From Chimonanthus salicifolius (lineage: Eukaryota > Streptophyta > Magnoliopsida > Laurales > Calycanthaceae): a DNA stretch of 64,000 nucleotides. The stretch's first letter is position 1, and each line of letters begins with the position of its first letter. This document shows positions 36,759 to 47,529 of this stretch, in pieces. The translations under genes were made by a program, and so were the position numbers. Below the pieces are notes generated by a model that did no database searches, was not told the origin of the DNA, and saw nothing but the letters and a program-made list of their open reading frames with translations. The stretch is taken from assembly GCA_013350335.1 (NCBI GenBank), contig CM023539.1, positions 68,821,631 to 68,885,630 of the forward strand, given 5' to 3'.

Positions 36759-37980
36759 TGAATACAGCAGATATAAATGAATGAGTTGCTCCAGAATCAA
36801 ACAATGTCACAGCATAGGAACTACCAACTACGGCCATACCTTGAATCACCGAGTGATCCGTCGCTACTGGAGGAGCTATGGCAAAGAGCTGCCCCGATCC
36901 TGTAGGGTTTGTCGCCCGCCCCTTCGGGTTATATGCTCTGCTGAGCTGTGGATATTCCCTCTTGAAGTGACCCTGTTGGCCACACTGATAACAAATGCTC
37001 CCACCCCGTGGAACTTGGGTAACTGATGCTGACGGGGAGGCCTGATTGGGGCGAAAGCCCCCTGTAGATCCAGTAGAAGGTGAGGGTCTGTTGAAATTCA
37101 GACGGAACCTCTTGTTGGGTTGAAATGCTCCCCGCCCACCCTGCCCTCGGCGGTTGTCAAACTGCACTATCTCATTCAATTCCCGCTCCACTATAGTGGC
37201 CCTGCTGACCACCCCTGCCAATGTAGGTTCCTTGAATACTGTTACCCTAGCCTTGATGCTCGGCCTAAGGCCCCGCTCAAACTTACGGGCCCTCCGTTGC
37301 TCAGTATCCACCATGTAGAATGCGTAGACGGACAGCCTCAGGAATTCCCTATGGTACTCTGCCACCGTCATATTGCCTTGTACTAATGATATAAAAGCTT
37401 GAGTTTGACTCTCTCTTTCTTCCTCCGGAAAATATTGTTCTAAAAAGGTAGCTGAGAACCCTTCCCATGTCATGGAAATCCTTTGCCCTTCCGGCACCAG
37501 TGCTTGCTGCTTTTCTACCACTTCCCACGAATTACCGGCATCCTCAATCAGTTGAGATGTTGCCAGTAAGATTCTGTTAGCCGGACTGGAAATCTGAAGC
37601 AGATTCAAGTTCTGAGTGATCTTCTTTAACCAATGATCTGCTCCTATAGCCCCTTCTTTTCCTTTGAAGTAGGGAGGACGCTGTTGCTAGAAGTCTTTGA
37701 CCATCTTCCGTTTACTGGTGTCGATGGTGGTAGCACTTCCACCCAGGTGTTGTTGTAGAGCAGAAGCGACTGCCGCTTGAACTATGTCTTTAAGCTCGGG
37801 AGGTACACCTTGTATGTTTATACTATTTTGTCCCTCTGCTTGATGAGGTGGCTGTACCCCCTCTTGATGCGGTGGTTGTACCCCCTCTTGATGCGGTGGC
37901 TGTACCCCCTCTTCCTGATGAGGTGGTGACACCTCTTCCTCTACCCGGGGGTTTTGTCGGGTTCTTCTCGTTCGAGGCAT
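36759..37980 (-). pseudogene. gag: gag and protease start of element C, one stop, cut by gap
   Basis: Starts MPRTRRTRQN at 37980, just inside the leader. Residues about 18-48 are a short tandem repeat (PPHQEGVQ). The retrotransposon gag domain follows (ATSQLIEDAG, MTWEGFSATFLEQYFPEEER, QGNMTVAEYHREF). One in-frame TAG (37687-37689) interrupts it where element A has glutamine. A zinc knuckle at 36952-36993 has lost its last ligand (CYQC....H....Y in place of C). The aspartic protease active site DSGAT is at about 36784-36798, after which the gap begins. Gag would form the particle and protease would process the polyprotein; the stop makes this copy defective. The change of a codon for Q to TAG and of C to Y both fit C-to-T/G-to-A decay. 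Confidence 0.9.
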
Positions 37981-38468
37981 TTTCCTAAATCATCGAAAAT
38001 ACTTATTGATTTAGTTCCTTCGTAGAATTGTTGTATTCACATATTTTGAGAAAAAAAAAATTCCTAAGTATCAAATGTTTTTGTTTCCATTTGATGGAAA
38101 TTGCCAAATATGCACACTTGGTTTTCTTTTGTTTCTGGGGAAATCTCTAAATTCCTATTGTTTGCTGTTCAAATTTGAGGGAAAAATCCTAAGTATCAAA
38201 TTACCATGTTTTCCTTTCCGGGGAAATTCAACCCTATCTTGCTATGTTTTGATAAATCTCTCCTAAAATGAATCTTTCTTCCCTTGCTATCATTCCTCTT
38301 TGTCAAACGTTGTTCGCAGATTGAATGCTTCAGTCTAAGTCAATCGAAGTAAATTAACCCTGCCCCCGTGCAGCGGACTCCGAAGAGTCGGTCGGTTGGG
38401 ATTCTTAGCTGCCAGTGAGACATGCAACCGTCTTAATCTTACTTCGAGAGATTCATTATTCCTAGTTC
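37981..38468 (-). other. Leader of element C between PBS and gag
   Basis: Non-coding. It shares with the A and B leaders GGAATTTAGAGATTTCCCC and AAACATAGCAAGATAGGGTT-type blocks, so the leader is conserved but the accessory ORF is absent. Confidence 0.7.
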
Positions 38469-38480
38469 GCTTTGATACCA
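38469..38480 (-). other. Primer-binding site of element C
   Basis: On the minus strand TGGTATCAAAGC, two bases after the LTR end; one change from the initiator-tRNA-Met complement TGGTATCAGAGC. Confidence 0.85.
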
Positions 38481-38570
38481 ACTGTAACGCCCACCCCTTT
38501 TCACCGTAAAATCAGAGTACATTTTTTTTTAAAAATAAAAGTGACAAAGGGCGTGGACGTCACGACGCGA

Positions 38571-38658
38571 GTTAAGTCCGGGCTTCTAAACGCCGGCCCT
38601 TAACTGGCCAACCCTACGTGTGCGTGGAACGAAGTCCACGAGAACGGTTCACACGTAG
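38571..38658 (-). promoter_or_regulatory. Two-hairpin structured module of LTR C
   Basis: Hairpin 1: 38614-38658, CTACGTGTG/CACACGTAG perfect 9-bp arms, enclosing CGTGGA/TCCACG. Hairpin 2: 38571-38604, GTTAAG..CTTAAC with GCCGG-type inner pairs. Compared with B (CTACGCGTG/CACGCGTAG), one base pair has changed on both sides of the stem. Confidence 0.65.
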
Positions 38659-39186
38659 ACGTAAGCTCATGGAATACAACTTAATGCGGAATATTATAAT
38701 AGAGATTATCCTACCAGTTTTCAGATAGCAGGGAAGAAACATTCATTTAGTTACTAATATATCTCAAAATCATAATGTGTAAACTAAAATCCCAAAACAT
38801 AGCAAGTTATCTAAATTATTACATTTCCAACAAGCTACGCTATTCAAATGTAAATTTCCAAAATAAACATAAATAAGTTAGCAGTTCGCCTTCCCAAGCT
38901 CCTAAGCTTGGCTCCCGTCGCGCCCCTCCGTTCCGCCATCTCCTGCGCCATCAGCTAGGGGAGAAGTAGGGCGTTAGACAACGTGCCCAGTAGGACTACG
39001 GGTAGGGCTAGCACATGGATTAGTAATAATAGCATGCAGATAATAACATAGTGAAAGCTGGTGAACAACCATATAATGAAATTATAAAGTGAATGCCATG
39101 CTATGGGTGTCTATGTTATGAATCCCACCCATCATCCCTACCATCATGATATCATATCCCCCTTGACGGCAAAACCTCGTCAAGGT

Positions 39187-39298
39187 ATCCCCATGCCTGT
39201 TTTCGGTCACCCCGACGGAGCATGAACTCCGGTTATAACCTTTCAGGTTATCCCCATGCCTGTTCTCGATCACCCTGACGGAGCATGGACTCCGGTTT
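39187..39298 (-). repeat. 63-bp tandem repeat in LTR C
   Basis: Two units from ATCCCCATGCCTGTT at 39187 and 39250, each with a GACGGAGCATG.ACTCCGG dyad. Same position class as the repeats at 217-329, 43001-43195 and 49263-49387. Confidence 0.75.
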
Positions 39299-40059
39299 GT
39301 TTATTTTTTTCCGCCCATGCCATGCATGAGATGTAATGCATTATGCTATGTAATATATTTGGGTCATAGCCTTTACATATTACTCATATCCCTAACATAT
39401 AACTCATAGGTTAACCATATGCCATAATCACATATAAACCATAATTTCATAACCCATTGTATAACCAAAAATATAATTTCCAAAAATAAAGCAATAACCA
39501 TTCACATAACACCTGATCCATGTCTTACAAATAGGTAGGAATCCTACCGAATACCGACTCGCGTTCTTCTCTTTCGTTTCTTCCGATAGTCCAGCTACTG
39601 ACACGCATACCACTCGCGATATCCAATACCTTATTACATACACATAAACAGTCCACGTTTTAACCATTTCTAAGACCATACATCATGTCTTAGTGGGTTG
39701 CTTCATTTTGAGCAATATTTACGGTTTTGCCACTACCTTTCCCATAGTTTAACCTTCACTTAGTTATATACATTTCTTTGTCCAAAATTCATTCATGGAT
39801 TTAGGTCCATTAATGACCCACTCCACCATGTCACATGACCATTAAAATTAGCCACCAAATTTACGTAAACTCCATTAACCTACATACAAATACACATTAA
39901 TCTTAGGCCCTAATTTATTCACAAAATGGGTCCATTGATGTCTCTTCACCCACAACCTAACCACACTAGAAAAATCAGCCATTTAAACACTCTAACCCTC
40001 ATTCATTTCTCCCACACATAATACCAAATTTTAATCCATACTTTTACCCACAAATGGGT

Positions 40060-40094
40060 CATGGGTTCGGCCATACACCATGGCCGAACCCATG
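40060..40094 (-). repeat. Perfect LTR palindrome in element C
   Basis: CATGGGTTCGGCCAT-ACACC-ATGGCCGAACCCATG: both 15-bp arms are perfectly complementary, the cleanest copy in the window. Confidence 0.9.
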
Positions 40095-41497
40095 ATGCCT
40101 TTATCCCATTTTTTGTTGGGTCCATTGTTACACATTTGAACTCATCACAAGTCCCTCCATATGGGGATTTCATCATTCATTTAAATCACCCATTTGATCA
40201 ACATTGGTTTCATCACTTGAGTCCTTCAAAACTACTAACATTCCCCCTCATCTTTTCATGGTTTCAAACATACTCAAACCATTAAATCTATGCTTTGTAA
40301 CACCCCAATTTCTCAATGAAATGGATAATTACCAAAATGCCCCGGATGTGTTAAATTAATTATTTTGTGATGTTAAGTAAGGAAATAGTGGGGTCCATTA
40401 CTCAAATTAAAATCATATGAGCACATTATGAATGTTAAGTTTGATTGGATGGGTAATTTGCATCAATTGGGTCAAAAATGGCTAAACGGGTCAAAGGGCC
40501 CAAATGGGACCCATCGGGTCAAAATGGATGATTTGACCGTTTTGTGAACTTAAATTAAATGGGGTTAGGCTGATCTGATTGGAAATCAAGTGGAGGAAAA
40601 ATGGGTAGGCTTGACCCATATGTAAAAAACCAGTTACAAATGACCAAAATACCCATAATTGGGTAATGGAGTCAAAAACGGCTCAAGGAGCTAAAGGTGG
40701 ACCCAACGGGTTGAGTTGACTATGGTTGACCGTGTGGACCCTCAAGGGAGCTAAAACACGAGTTAAATCAGTTGAGTGGGACTGAAGTGAGTTGGAATTA
40801 AATCAAGTGGTGAGTTAACTCATGTGCATTAAATGAAATGCATTAAGTATGGTGAGTTGGACATGTGAGTTGGGTGAGTCAAAATGGAAGTCAATGGGAC
40901 TGTAAATCAGTGAGTTTAGAGGGAATATGAAGAGGTTGGCTCAGCTTTAACCACCAAAACAAGTCCCACACGTTGGGGACTTGTTGGGGTGATTTTCATG
41001 ATGGAATTTAAATGGGAATACATGGAAATTGGATGAGATGCATGGGAGTGCCAAAGGGTGTGATGGAAGTGCCAAGGGGTGCTTTGCTTGGCTGCAAGTG
41101 ACTCCTTGGTTTGTGGAAGGTTTGATGAGGATTGACTGGGTGACATGGGGGCTGTTTAACAAAAGCAGCCAGCACCCTCACTTGGCCGAATTCCACATTG
41201 CAAAAGCATTAGAATTCCATCTCCTTTCCCTCTCTCAAGAACACCTCCTTGGCTGAATTTTATCTTGGTGATTTCACCATTGGTTCATGCTTCTAACCAG
41301 CTGAGACAAAGGAAGAAAGAAGGAAGGAAACAAGAGGGAAGAAGGCAAGGAGCAAAGGCATAAGAAAAGCTTGGAATTTGGTAAGCATTTCCATGGACTT
41401 TTGATTAATAAAATGGGTGTGTATTGGGCCATGGTTATGGCCGATTACACCAGGGTTTTAACCTTGATTAATGGAGGATTTAAAATGGTAAAAAATA

Positions 41498-42697
41498 CCA
41501 TTGGGTTCGGCCACCATGGAGGGCCGAACCCCATGTAAAAGAATGGTTGATTTTCATGTTTTTGAAACTTGGAAACCATAGAGCTTTGGTGGACTATTTT
41601 TGGGTTTTATTTAATATTCAAATGCATGTTTTAGAAAGGGTTATAAACATGGATCTAAATGACAAAAAGGCTGAAGTTAGCATGGTCTAAAACAGTGGAT
41701 TAAAACCGGAAAAATGGACCATGGGGATCGGCCATCTTGGATGGCCGAATCCCATGAAATATTATGGTCTTTTGGGACAAATAAATGAATTTATTTGGAT
41801 GGTTTCTAAGAGGTAGAAAGCCAGCAATATGATATTGATATTGTATGTTTAAATAACGCCTAAAGCATGTTTGAAAGACCAAAACATGGACATAGGGTTC
41901 GGCCACCTTGAATGGCCGAACCCCATGTAAGTAATTGGTATGATTTGGTGAGGTTAATTTACTGTTTTGGTTGATGTTTATGCGGCTGAACCATGTGTAA
42001 TTCATGGTTGGATTAGCATGGTTAAATCATGAATAATCATGGAAAGTTGAGGGATTAATCAGATCAAGAGAACCATTGGGTTCGGCCATGTGCATGGCCG
42101 AACCCCATGGGGCTATATTTATGGGATGAATGGCCAAGTTATGGGTTTGCTTAGGTGTGTTAAATAGAAATAAGCTTACTGATTTTGGTTGGCCATTGGA
42201 TGGCTGAACCATATGGTTCTTATGATTAAAGAGAAGGGCTTAAATTAAGAACATATGGTGGAAACGATGAACCAAGGGAACCATTGGGTTCGGCCATGTT
42301 AGGGCTGAACCCCATGGAGTAGTTTTGTGATGATGAAAATGAGGATTGGAACCAAAGTGATTTGAATGGTTATGAAGGATTAAGAGATCCAAATTGGATT
42401 GGTAGGGTTCGGCCAAGTAGTATGGCCGAACCCCACTAAGGTGGAATAATTATGGATGTTAGTTGCAATATGGTTTAAGGTCAATGGCAAAACCGTAAAT
42501 ACTAGTCAAAATTCAATATGAAAGGATTGACCAATGGAATTGATTTGTGGGCCAAAGTCCAAGTGGTATGGTTCGGCCATGGTGCATGGCCGAACCCTAC
42601 CAAGACATGTTTGAAGTATTAAATGTTTATCAAATGAGAAAGAAAGATTAAATCCCAAAGTGGGTGAGGTTCGGCCATGGGTATGGCCGAACCCCAC
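41498..42697 (+). repeat. Cluster of LTR palindromes in the 5' LTR of A
   Basis: Copies at 41498-41535, 41719-41756, 41891-41927, 42073-42110, 42281-42317, 42401-42438, 42565-42601 and 42664-42697, plus a decayed one at 42187-42214. Outer arms differ between copies but still pair: GGTATGG/CCCTACC at 42565, GTGAGG/CCCCAC at 42664, CCATTGGG/CCCCATGG at 42073. Loops here are more varied (4-9 nt) than in element G. Confidence 0.88.
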
Positions 42698-43000
42698 TAG
42701 ATGGTATATGAGACCTAAACTTGATTGGGAATCAAGTAGATTAAGTATTGATTTGCTGTTACATAATAAGGTACCGGAAGTTGAACGACGAGCGAGTCGT
42801 GATCAGGTGATGCTAAAGAAAGATCAAGTACTGAAGTGAATTTTCAGTAGGCTTCCTACCTACTTGTAACCACAGTTTTACCTAGTTTCCTTATGAGACT
42901 CTTGTTTATTCTATGTGGTTTCAAATGTCGTTTTGAATGATGAGTTAAGCATTTACAAATGACATACAATGCACAAACATCTCATGCATGGCATGGGATG

Positions 43001-43195
43001 ATGATTATGGAAACCGGAGCCCACACTCCGCCGGAATATCCGAGAAGCAACTGTGGGGCCTCCTTTGGCGGTGATACGTCACGCTAGGAGAATTGACAGA
43101 TGATTATGAAACACCGGAGCCCGCACTCCGTCGGAATGTCCGAGATGCAACTGTGGGGCCTCCTTGGGCGGTGATACGTCACGCTAGGAGAATCT
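43001..43195 (+). repeat. Two-copy 100-bp tandem repeat in LTR A
   Basis: Units starting ATGATTATG at 43001 and about 43100, each with CCGGAGCCC.CACTCCG dyad, CAACTGTGGGGCCTCCTT and GGTGATACGTCACGCTAGGAG. GTGATACGTCAC is itself a dyad. Confidence 0.85.
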
Positions 43196-43681
43196 AATAG
43201 GTTGATATGAGACACGGAAAGTAAAGGCTATATGTATGTGTGATGGGGTGGGACTCATTACATTTGCATACATACATAGCATGTTTTTATATGTTTTTGA
43301 TGATCAAGTAATATGATATATATGCATGTTTTTATATGCTAACATGTGGTAGCCCTGATTCGGGAACCTACTAGGCGCATTGATCTAACGCCCTAATTCT
43401 ATCCTCAGAGGAGAATGCAAGTACCAGGAAAGGGAAAGAGAAGGTCGATGACCGGGAGGGGAGCCAAGCCTAAGTGCTTGAATGATGAACATGATTACTT
43501 ATCTATTGTCATTTGAATTATATCTTGATGGACATGTAATAAGTTAATACTTGCTATGGTTTCATTAGACTATTAACAATGGATGGTTGTTTATCTTAAT
43601 TATCATTTGGGACTGTTACTTGCTATCTTTTCATATTATTTCCGCAGTTAATCTAGTTTATTCCGCATGTTGTTGTTAGTT

Positions 43682-43765
43682 CCATGTGTGATTCATTATC
43701 ATGGTCTAGTCCATGTACACATGGGTGGCCAGTTAAGGTTCATACTTGAGTAATCTGAACTTAAC
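43682..43765 (+). promoter_or_regulatory. Two-hairpin structured module of LTR A
   Basis: Hairpin 1 at 43682-43724 (CCATGTGTG with CACATGG; inner CATGG/CCATG), hairpin 2 at 43732-43765 (GTTAAGGTTCA..TCTGAACTTAAC), followed by TCGCGTTGTGACG. Same layout as in E, B and C. Confidence 0.6.
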
Positions 43766-43864
43766 TCGCGTTGTGACGCCCCCCGCTCTCTTTCGATGTT
43801 TTATTATTATTATTAAAAGAAAAATTAGACTCTGAAATTCTCGGAGAGGGCGGGGCGTTACAGT

Positions 43865-43876
43865 TGGTGTCAGAGA
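43865..43876 (+). other. Primer-binding site of element A
   Basis: TGGTGTCAGAGA, two bases after the LTR end; two changes from the initiator-tRNA-Met complement. Confidence 0.8.
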
Positions 43877-44307
43877 GAAACGGGAAGTTGAATCATCGAA
43901 GTAAGATTAAGACGGTTTCATGTCTCACTGGCGGATAAGTATCCCAACTGACCGACTCTTCGGTGTCCGCTGACTGGGGGCCGGATTAATTTACTTCGAG
44001 TGACTCAGACAGAACAATCAATCTGAGAACGACAATGAAAGATAGCAAAGTAAAGTACAGTCATCATAACTGGACATATCAAACATAGCAAAGTAGGATG
44101 TACTCCCCTGAAACTCCCACATTGAAAAACAAACAACAGGAATTTAGAGATTTCCCTAGAAACAAAAGAAAACAAAGAGTGTTGATTTGGCAATCTTCCC
44201 AAACAAAGTACATGATATTATGCATGATCAAATTCCCTGAAAACCAAGAGTGGTTTATTTAGAATTATTGTTGAATATTCTTGTGTTTTAAATGTTGTGG
44301 CACAGAT
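43877..44307 (+). other. Leader of element A
   Basis: Non-coding, conserved in part with the B and C leaders (CGAAGTAAGATTAAGACGGTT, GGAATTTAGAGATTTCCC, CATAGCAAAGTAGGATGTAC). A packaging signal is plausible but not shown. Confidence 0.6.
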
Positions 44308-44844
44308 ATGTCAAGCAACGAGGAATACACTGAGTTATGGGATAAAGGGACACCTAGTTGTCCGGTAGATTTGGTATCAACTTCCAACAGTATCAGCATG
44401 GAAGTTAATGTGGACCTTCAGGAAGGACCTCTTGAGGAAGATGATACGGACTTAGCACCTGTTCTAGAGGATTTGATGGATGACATTCCTGGGATGGTGG
44501 AACCTCCTGAGGAAGAAGAAGAGGATCTAGCACCTTTTTTGGACGATCCTATGGCAGGTGTTCCTATTATATTGGAATCGCTTGGGGAGATAGACCCCTA
44601 CGATACATGTGAGTTGTGCAATCAAGATGGGCACAACTGTAGGTACTGTCCTCATCCTCTGGGCGTTGTCTGCCCGTCCTGTAGACTGCACGGGCATGGA
44701 GAGGCAAGGACTAACTGTCCTTATATTGGAGGACCTGGATTAATACCCTGGACGACATGTGAAGTATTGGGGCACACGGCGATGACGTGTCCTGATAACC
44801 GTTTCAAGTTCGCTTTTGATGCGGAGTCCTCTACGGAAGACTAG
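44308..44844 (+). CDS. Accessory ORF upstream of gag: acidic protein with zinc knuckles
   Basis: An intact 178-codon frame starting MSSNEEYTEL. I chose the ATG at 44308 because similarity to element B begins there; upstream extension uses only TTG. Residues 41-65 and 66-90 are two acidic repeats of the type EED..DLAP.L.D......P....E. The C-terminal half carries cysteine/histidine knuckles: C101-x2-C104-x4-H109-x4-C114, an exact retroviral spacing; C122-x2-C125-x4-H130-x6-C137; and a third, C151-x4-H156-x4-C161, whose first cysteine position is Trp148. It is separate from gag (219 nt upstream of the gag ATG), which has its own knuckle. Element B has a decayed homologue at 50604-50949, element C none. 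Zinc knuckles suggest nucleic-acid binding; the acidic half could mediate protein contacts. Function is unknown, and I do not recognise a named family. Confidence 0.75.
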   Translation: MSSNEEYTELWDKGTPSCPVDLVSTSNSISMEVNVDLQEGPLEEDDTDLAPVLEDLMDDIPGMVEPPEEEEEDLAPFLDDPMAGVPIILESLGEIDPYDTCELCNQDGHNCRYCPHPLGVVCPSCRLHGHGEARTNCPYIGGPGLIPWTTCEVLGHTAMTCPDNRFKFAFDAESSTED

Positions 44845-45063
44845 GATAGGAAGTAATATGAAGGGTATTAAAAAGAGGGTTATTTTGTAAAGGTGCATAT
44901 TTTTATATATATAGGGTTTTGTTTCACCCTACCCACCTTTGTACAAAGATGAAGTTTGAATTTATATAAAATATGTCATTTATGATTTTATGAGGATTTA
45001 TAGCATTTAATGCATACTGTTAATGGAAACTAAGTCTATGATGTTTCCATGAATTAGGAATAA
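44845..45063 (+). other. AT-rich spacer between accessory ORF and gag
   Basis: No frame of note. How the downstream gag would be translated behind another ORF is unclear; splicing or reinitiation are possibilities. Confidence 0.5.
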
Positions 45064-46214
45064 ATGGCGCCACAGAAAAAGGTTGTAAAGGATCCGAAAG
45101 GAAAAGGAAAAGTTTTACAAATCGGATTAGGTGAGGGGGCATCAAAGAGAAGGACCCGTCAGGACGATAAGAACAAAGATGAGGTGCTCATAATCACACC
45201 ACAAGGGAAGGTGGTACCTCAACGCAAGAAGGAGGTACACGAGAAGGTGCCTTCGCTACATGATGAAGAACGGTCAATTCCTGACGAGGAGAGGTCAGTT
45301 CATGAACGATCGCGCGATGAGGAAGAGTCACATTATTCCCGGCGAGAGGAGGGGGATAGTGACCCTACGTATTAACGGGACGAGGAGGAATATGACGCGT
45401 CATATCGACAAGAGGAGGAAGAGAATAGCAACCTGACTGTACCCTATGTGCCTCCTGAACTGTACAGCTTGGTGCAAGCTGTAGTAACATCTGTCCTCCA
45501 ACAACATATGAACGGAGGGGGAAGCACGAGTGAAAATAATGACCGTAACATGGTTAGAGATTTTCAACAACAGCGCCCACCCTACTTCAAGGGCAGAGAA
45601 GGGCCTGTCGGAGCTGAGAATTGGTTGGAGAAGATTTCTCACATATTGACTCTTTTGAACATCAAGAGTCATGCTCATAAAATACTATTGGCCACGTCAC
45701 AACTGGTAGATGACGCTGCCAAATGGTGGAAGGTGGTGGAGAAACAGCAGGCACTTGTGCCAAGAAGAGAAAGAATTGCTATGACCTGGGAGCAATTCTC
45801 AGCGACATTCTTAGAGCGCTATTTCCCGGAGGAAGAGAGGGAACGACAGATTCAGGCCTTTATGACATTAGTGCAAGGCACGATGACGGTGGCTGAGTAC
45901 CACCAAGAGTTTCTCAGCCTGTCAGTCTATGCATTTTATGTGGTGGACACGGAATATCGGAGGGCTTGCAAGTTCGAGCGTGGGTTACTGCCAAACATAA
46001 GGGCCAGGGTAACAGTGTTCAAAGTAGCCACGCTGGCGGAAGTGGTCAGCAGGGCAACCATTGTGGAACAAGAAATGGCGGAATTTACAAAGGTGGACAA
46101 CCGCCGAGCTCCGAGTGGGAGGGGTGCGTACCAACCCAACAAGAAGTTCAGATCGAACTTCAGCAGACCCTCGCCGTCTGTTGGATCAAGTGGGGGCTTT
46201 CACCCCAACCAGCC
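45064..46214 (+). pseudogene. gag: gag of element A, N-terminal part, one stop, interrupted by element B
   Basis: Starts MAPQKKVVKD with a basic then strongly charged N-terminus (repeated DEERS-like runs). TAA at 45373-45375 interrupts the frame, and the same frame reopens at once. The gag core spans about 45590-46050 (GREGPVGAENWLEKI, AKWWKVVEKQQALVP, MTWEQFSATFLERYFPEEER, QGTMTVAEYHQEF) and matches element C gag closely. A basic, Gly/Arg/Pro-rich linker follows until element B begins at 46215. The frame resumes after the CAGCC duplication at 58182, reaching the zinc knuckle. Gag forms the virus-like particle; here both the stop and the 12-kb insertion prevent expression. Confidence 0.9.
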
Positions 46215-46580
46215 TGTAAGGTCTCAGAATTTGGGAATTAATATCAATGTGAATATTAATTATTTTAATGATGGAAATTAGAAAATTGGTGGAGTAAATG
46301 GTAAATGGGCCAAAATTGGATAAAGGCCCAAGTGTGGCCCAATAGACTATGGTTTGGATTTAAATTTATTTAAATGGGTCAAGAATGGTCAAATTGGGTC
46401 AAATACCCATTTGGGACCCAATGGGTCAAGATGGTTAAGCTCTAAAGTAAATGGGCTAGTGGGAAATGTAATTGGGCCATGGGCCCAATGGTGATCCATT
46501 TAGAGTGGGCTTAATGAAATTTAATCACCCTAAGTAATTTGGAATTAAACAATGGTGGTGTGGCCAAGCGGGACCCACCT

Positions 46581-46841
46581 CCACCTCATCAAGTGAGGTG
46601 GCGAGTGGGCCAATGATTGGTGGGGCCGGCCACCATGGTTGACTTGGTCAACCATGGGTGGAGTAATGAACTTAGGCTAAGTATCAATGGATTAGCCTAA
46701 GGTAATTATCTAATTAAATTATTTAAATATGGTAGTTAAGAGTGGTCAAGGTGGGGCCATGAGGTGAAGATTCACCTCATCTCAAACTTAAAAAAAATTC
46801 ACACACGTTGGGCTTGGTGGTGGTTTAGATAGCCACCACCA
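46581..46841 (+). repeat. Hairpin trio near the 5' end of LTR B
   Basis: 46581-46601 (CCACCTCA/TGAGGTGG), 46633-46657 (CCATGGTTGAC/GTCAACCATGG), 46815-46841 (TGGTGGTGG/CCACCACCA), in the same order as in LTR F (12978-13241). Repeated in the 3' LTR. Confidence 0.65.
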
Positions 46842-47529
46842 TAAAGCAAATAAAAGATCTAAAAAATATCTTAGGTTTGGTGGGATAATAAATGTAAAGT
46901 GTAATTAAGTCAATAAATGGAGATAAGCCTTATTTGGTTCTCTCATTCTCGTTTTGCACTAACTCCATCTCTTGCACTCCTCCATTGCCGTCCCATGCTC
47001 CAAGTGAAGGAGAGAAAGAGAGCAAAGGACAAGAGAAGAGAAGGAGAGAACAAAAAAAGTGGAAATTTAGGCAAAATCACTCTAAGATCAAGGTTATTCC
47101 CTCCCCTCTCATCATCTCTCCCTTTCCCTCTCTCAATTTAAGCTCTACTTTGGCCGATTCTAGGGTTGGGGATTGCCACCATTAATCAAGAATCTTGACC
47201 TATCAAAGATCAAGAGGAAGGAGAGAGGACGCTACGGAGACTGACGGGAGTGACGGAAATTGGAGGAGATGGCGGATTGTAAGTGTTTCTTAAACAAGAA
47301 ATTTTGGAATTTTAGGGTTTAAGAATTGGAATTTATTTTTGTGAAATAAATGGTGGATAGATAATTTTATGCTATGGAATTTAGATCCATCAAATGGAAG
47401 GGTGGAAGATGGAGAAAACCCTAAATGGGTAAATTAGGGTTAGGGTAAGAAAATAAATAAATGGATTATGTGCATTGGGTAATTTATGAAATTAAGAATG
47501 GAATTAGGTTATTGGAAGGAAATTATGGG

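Larger units (their letters stand above)
36759..40295 (-). mobile_element. Element C: 5' part of a gypsy element, minus strand
   Basis: Read on the minus strand: LTR (40295 to 38483, its 5' start removed by element A), PBS, a leader of about 490 nt, gag starting at 37980, and the start of protease up to the gap. The LTR end matches element B (GATTTTACGGTGAAAAGGGG then GGGCGTTACA). It has no counterpart of the accessory ORF found upstream of gag in A and B. Confidence 0.9.
38483..40295 (-). repeat. 5' LTR of element C, truncated by insertion of element A
   Basis: On + it starts TGTAACGCCCACCCC (the LTR's 3' end). It holds the two-hairpin module (38571-38658), GC-rich repeats (39187-39298), a CCTTGACGG/TCGTCAAGG dyad (39162-39187), the cytosine-rich CCTACCT block, and one perfect palindrome (40060-40094). 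Element A begins at 40296; the rest of this LTR should continue after A's right end, outside the window, preceded by a TGCTT duplication. Confidence 0.88.
40296..43862 (+). repeat. 5' LTR of element A
   Basis: TGTAACACCCC...GGGGCGTTACA, 3,567 bp. From left: AT-rich start with repeated GGGTCAAA motifs, purine-rich leader-like stretch (41290-41380) with a GTAAGC donor-like site at 41381, a palindrome-rich third (41498-42697), CTACCTACTTGTAACC block, 100-bp tandem repeats (43001-43195), and the two-hairpin module (43682-43765). No TATA box could be assigned with confidence. The small ORFs recur in the 3' LTR and have no recognisable domain. Confidence 0.93.

Noticed and set aside
44308..44844. 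Host zinc-finger gene captured between leader and gag
   Set aside because: A decayed homologue sits at the same place in element B, so it is an element trait; no intron or host-like context is visible. Ultimate host origin is not excluded.
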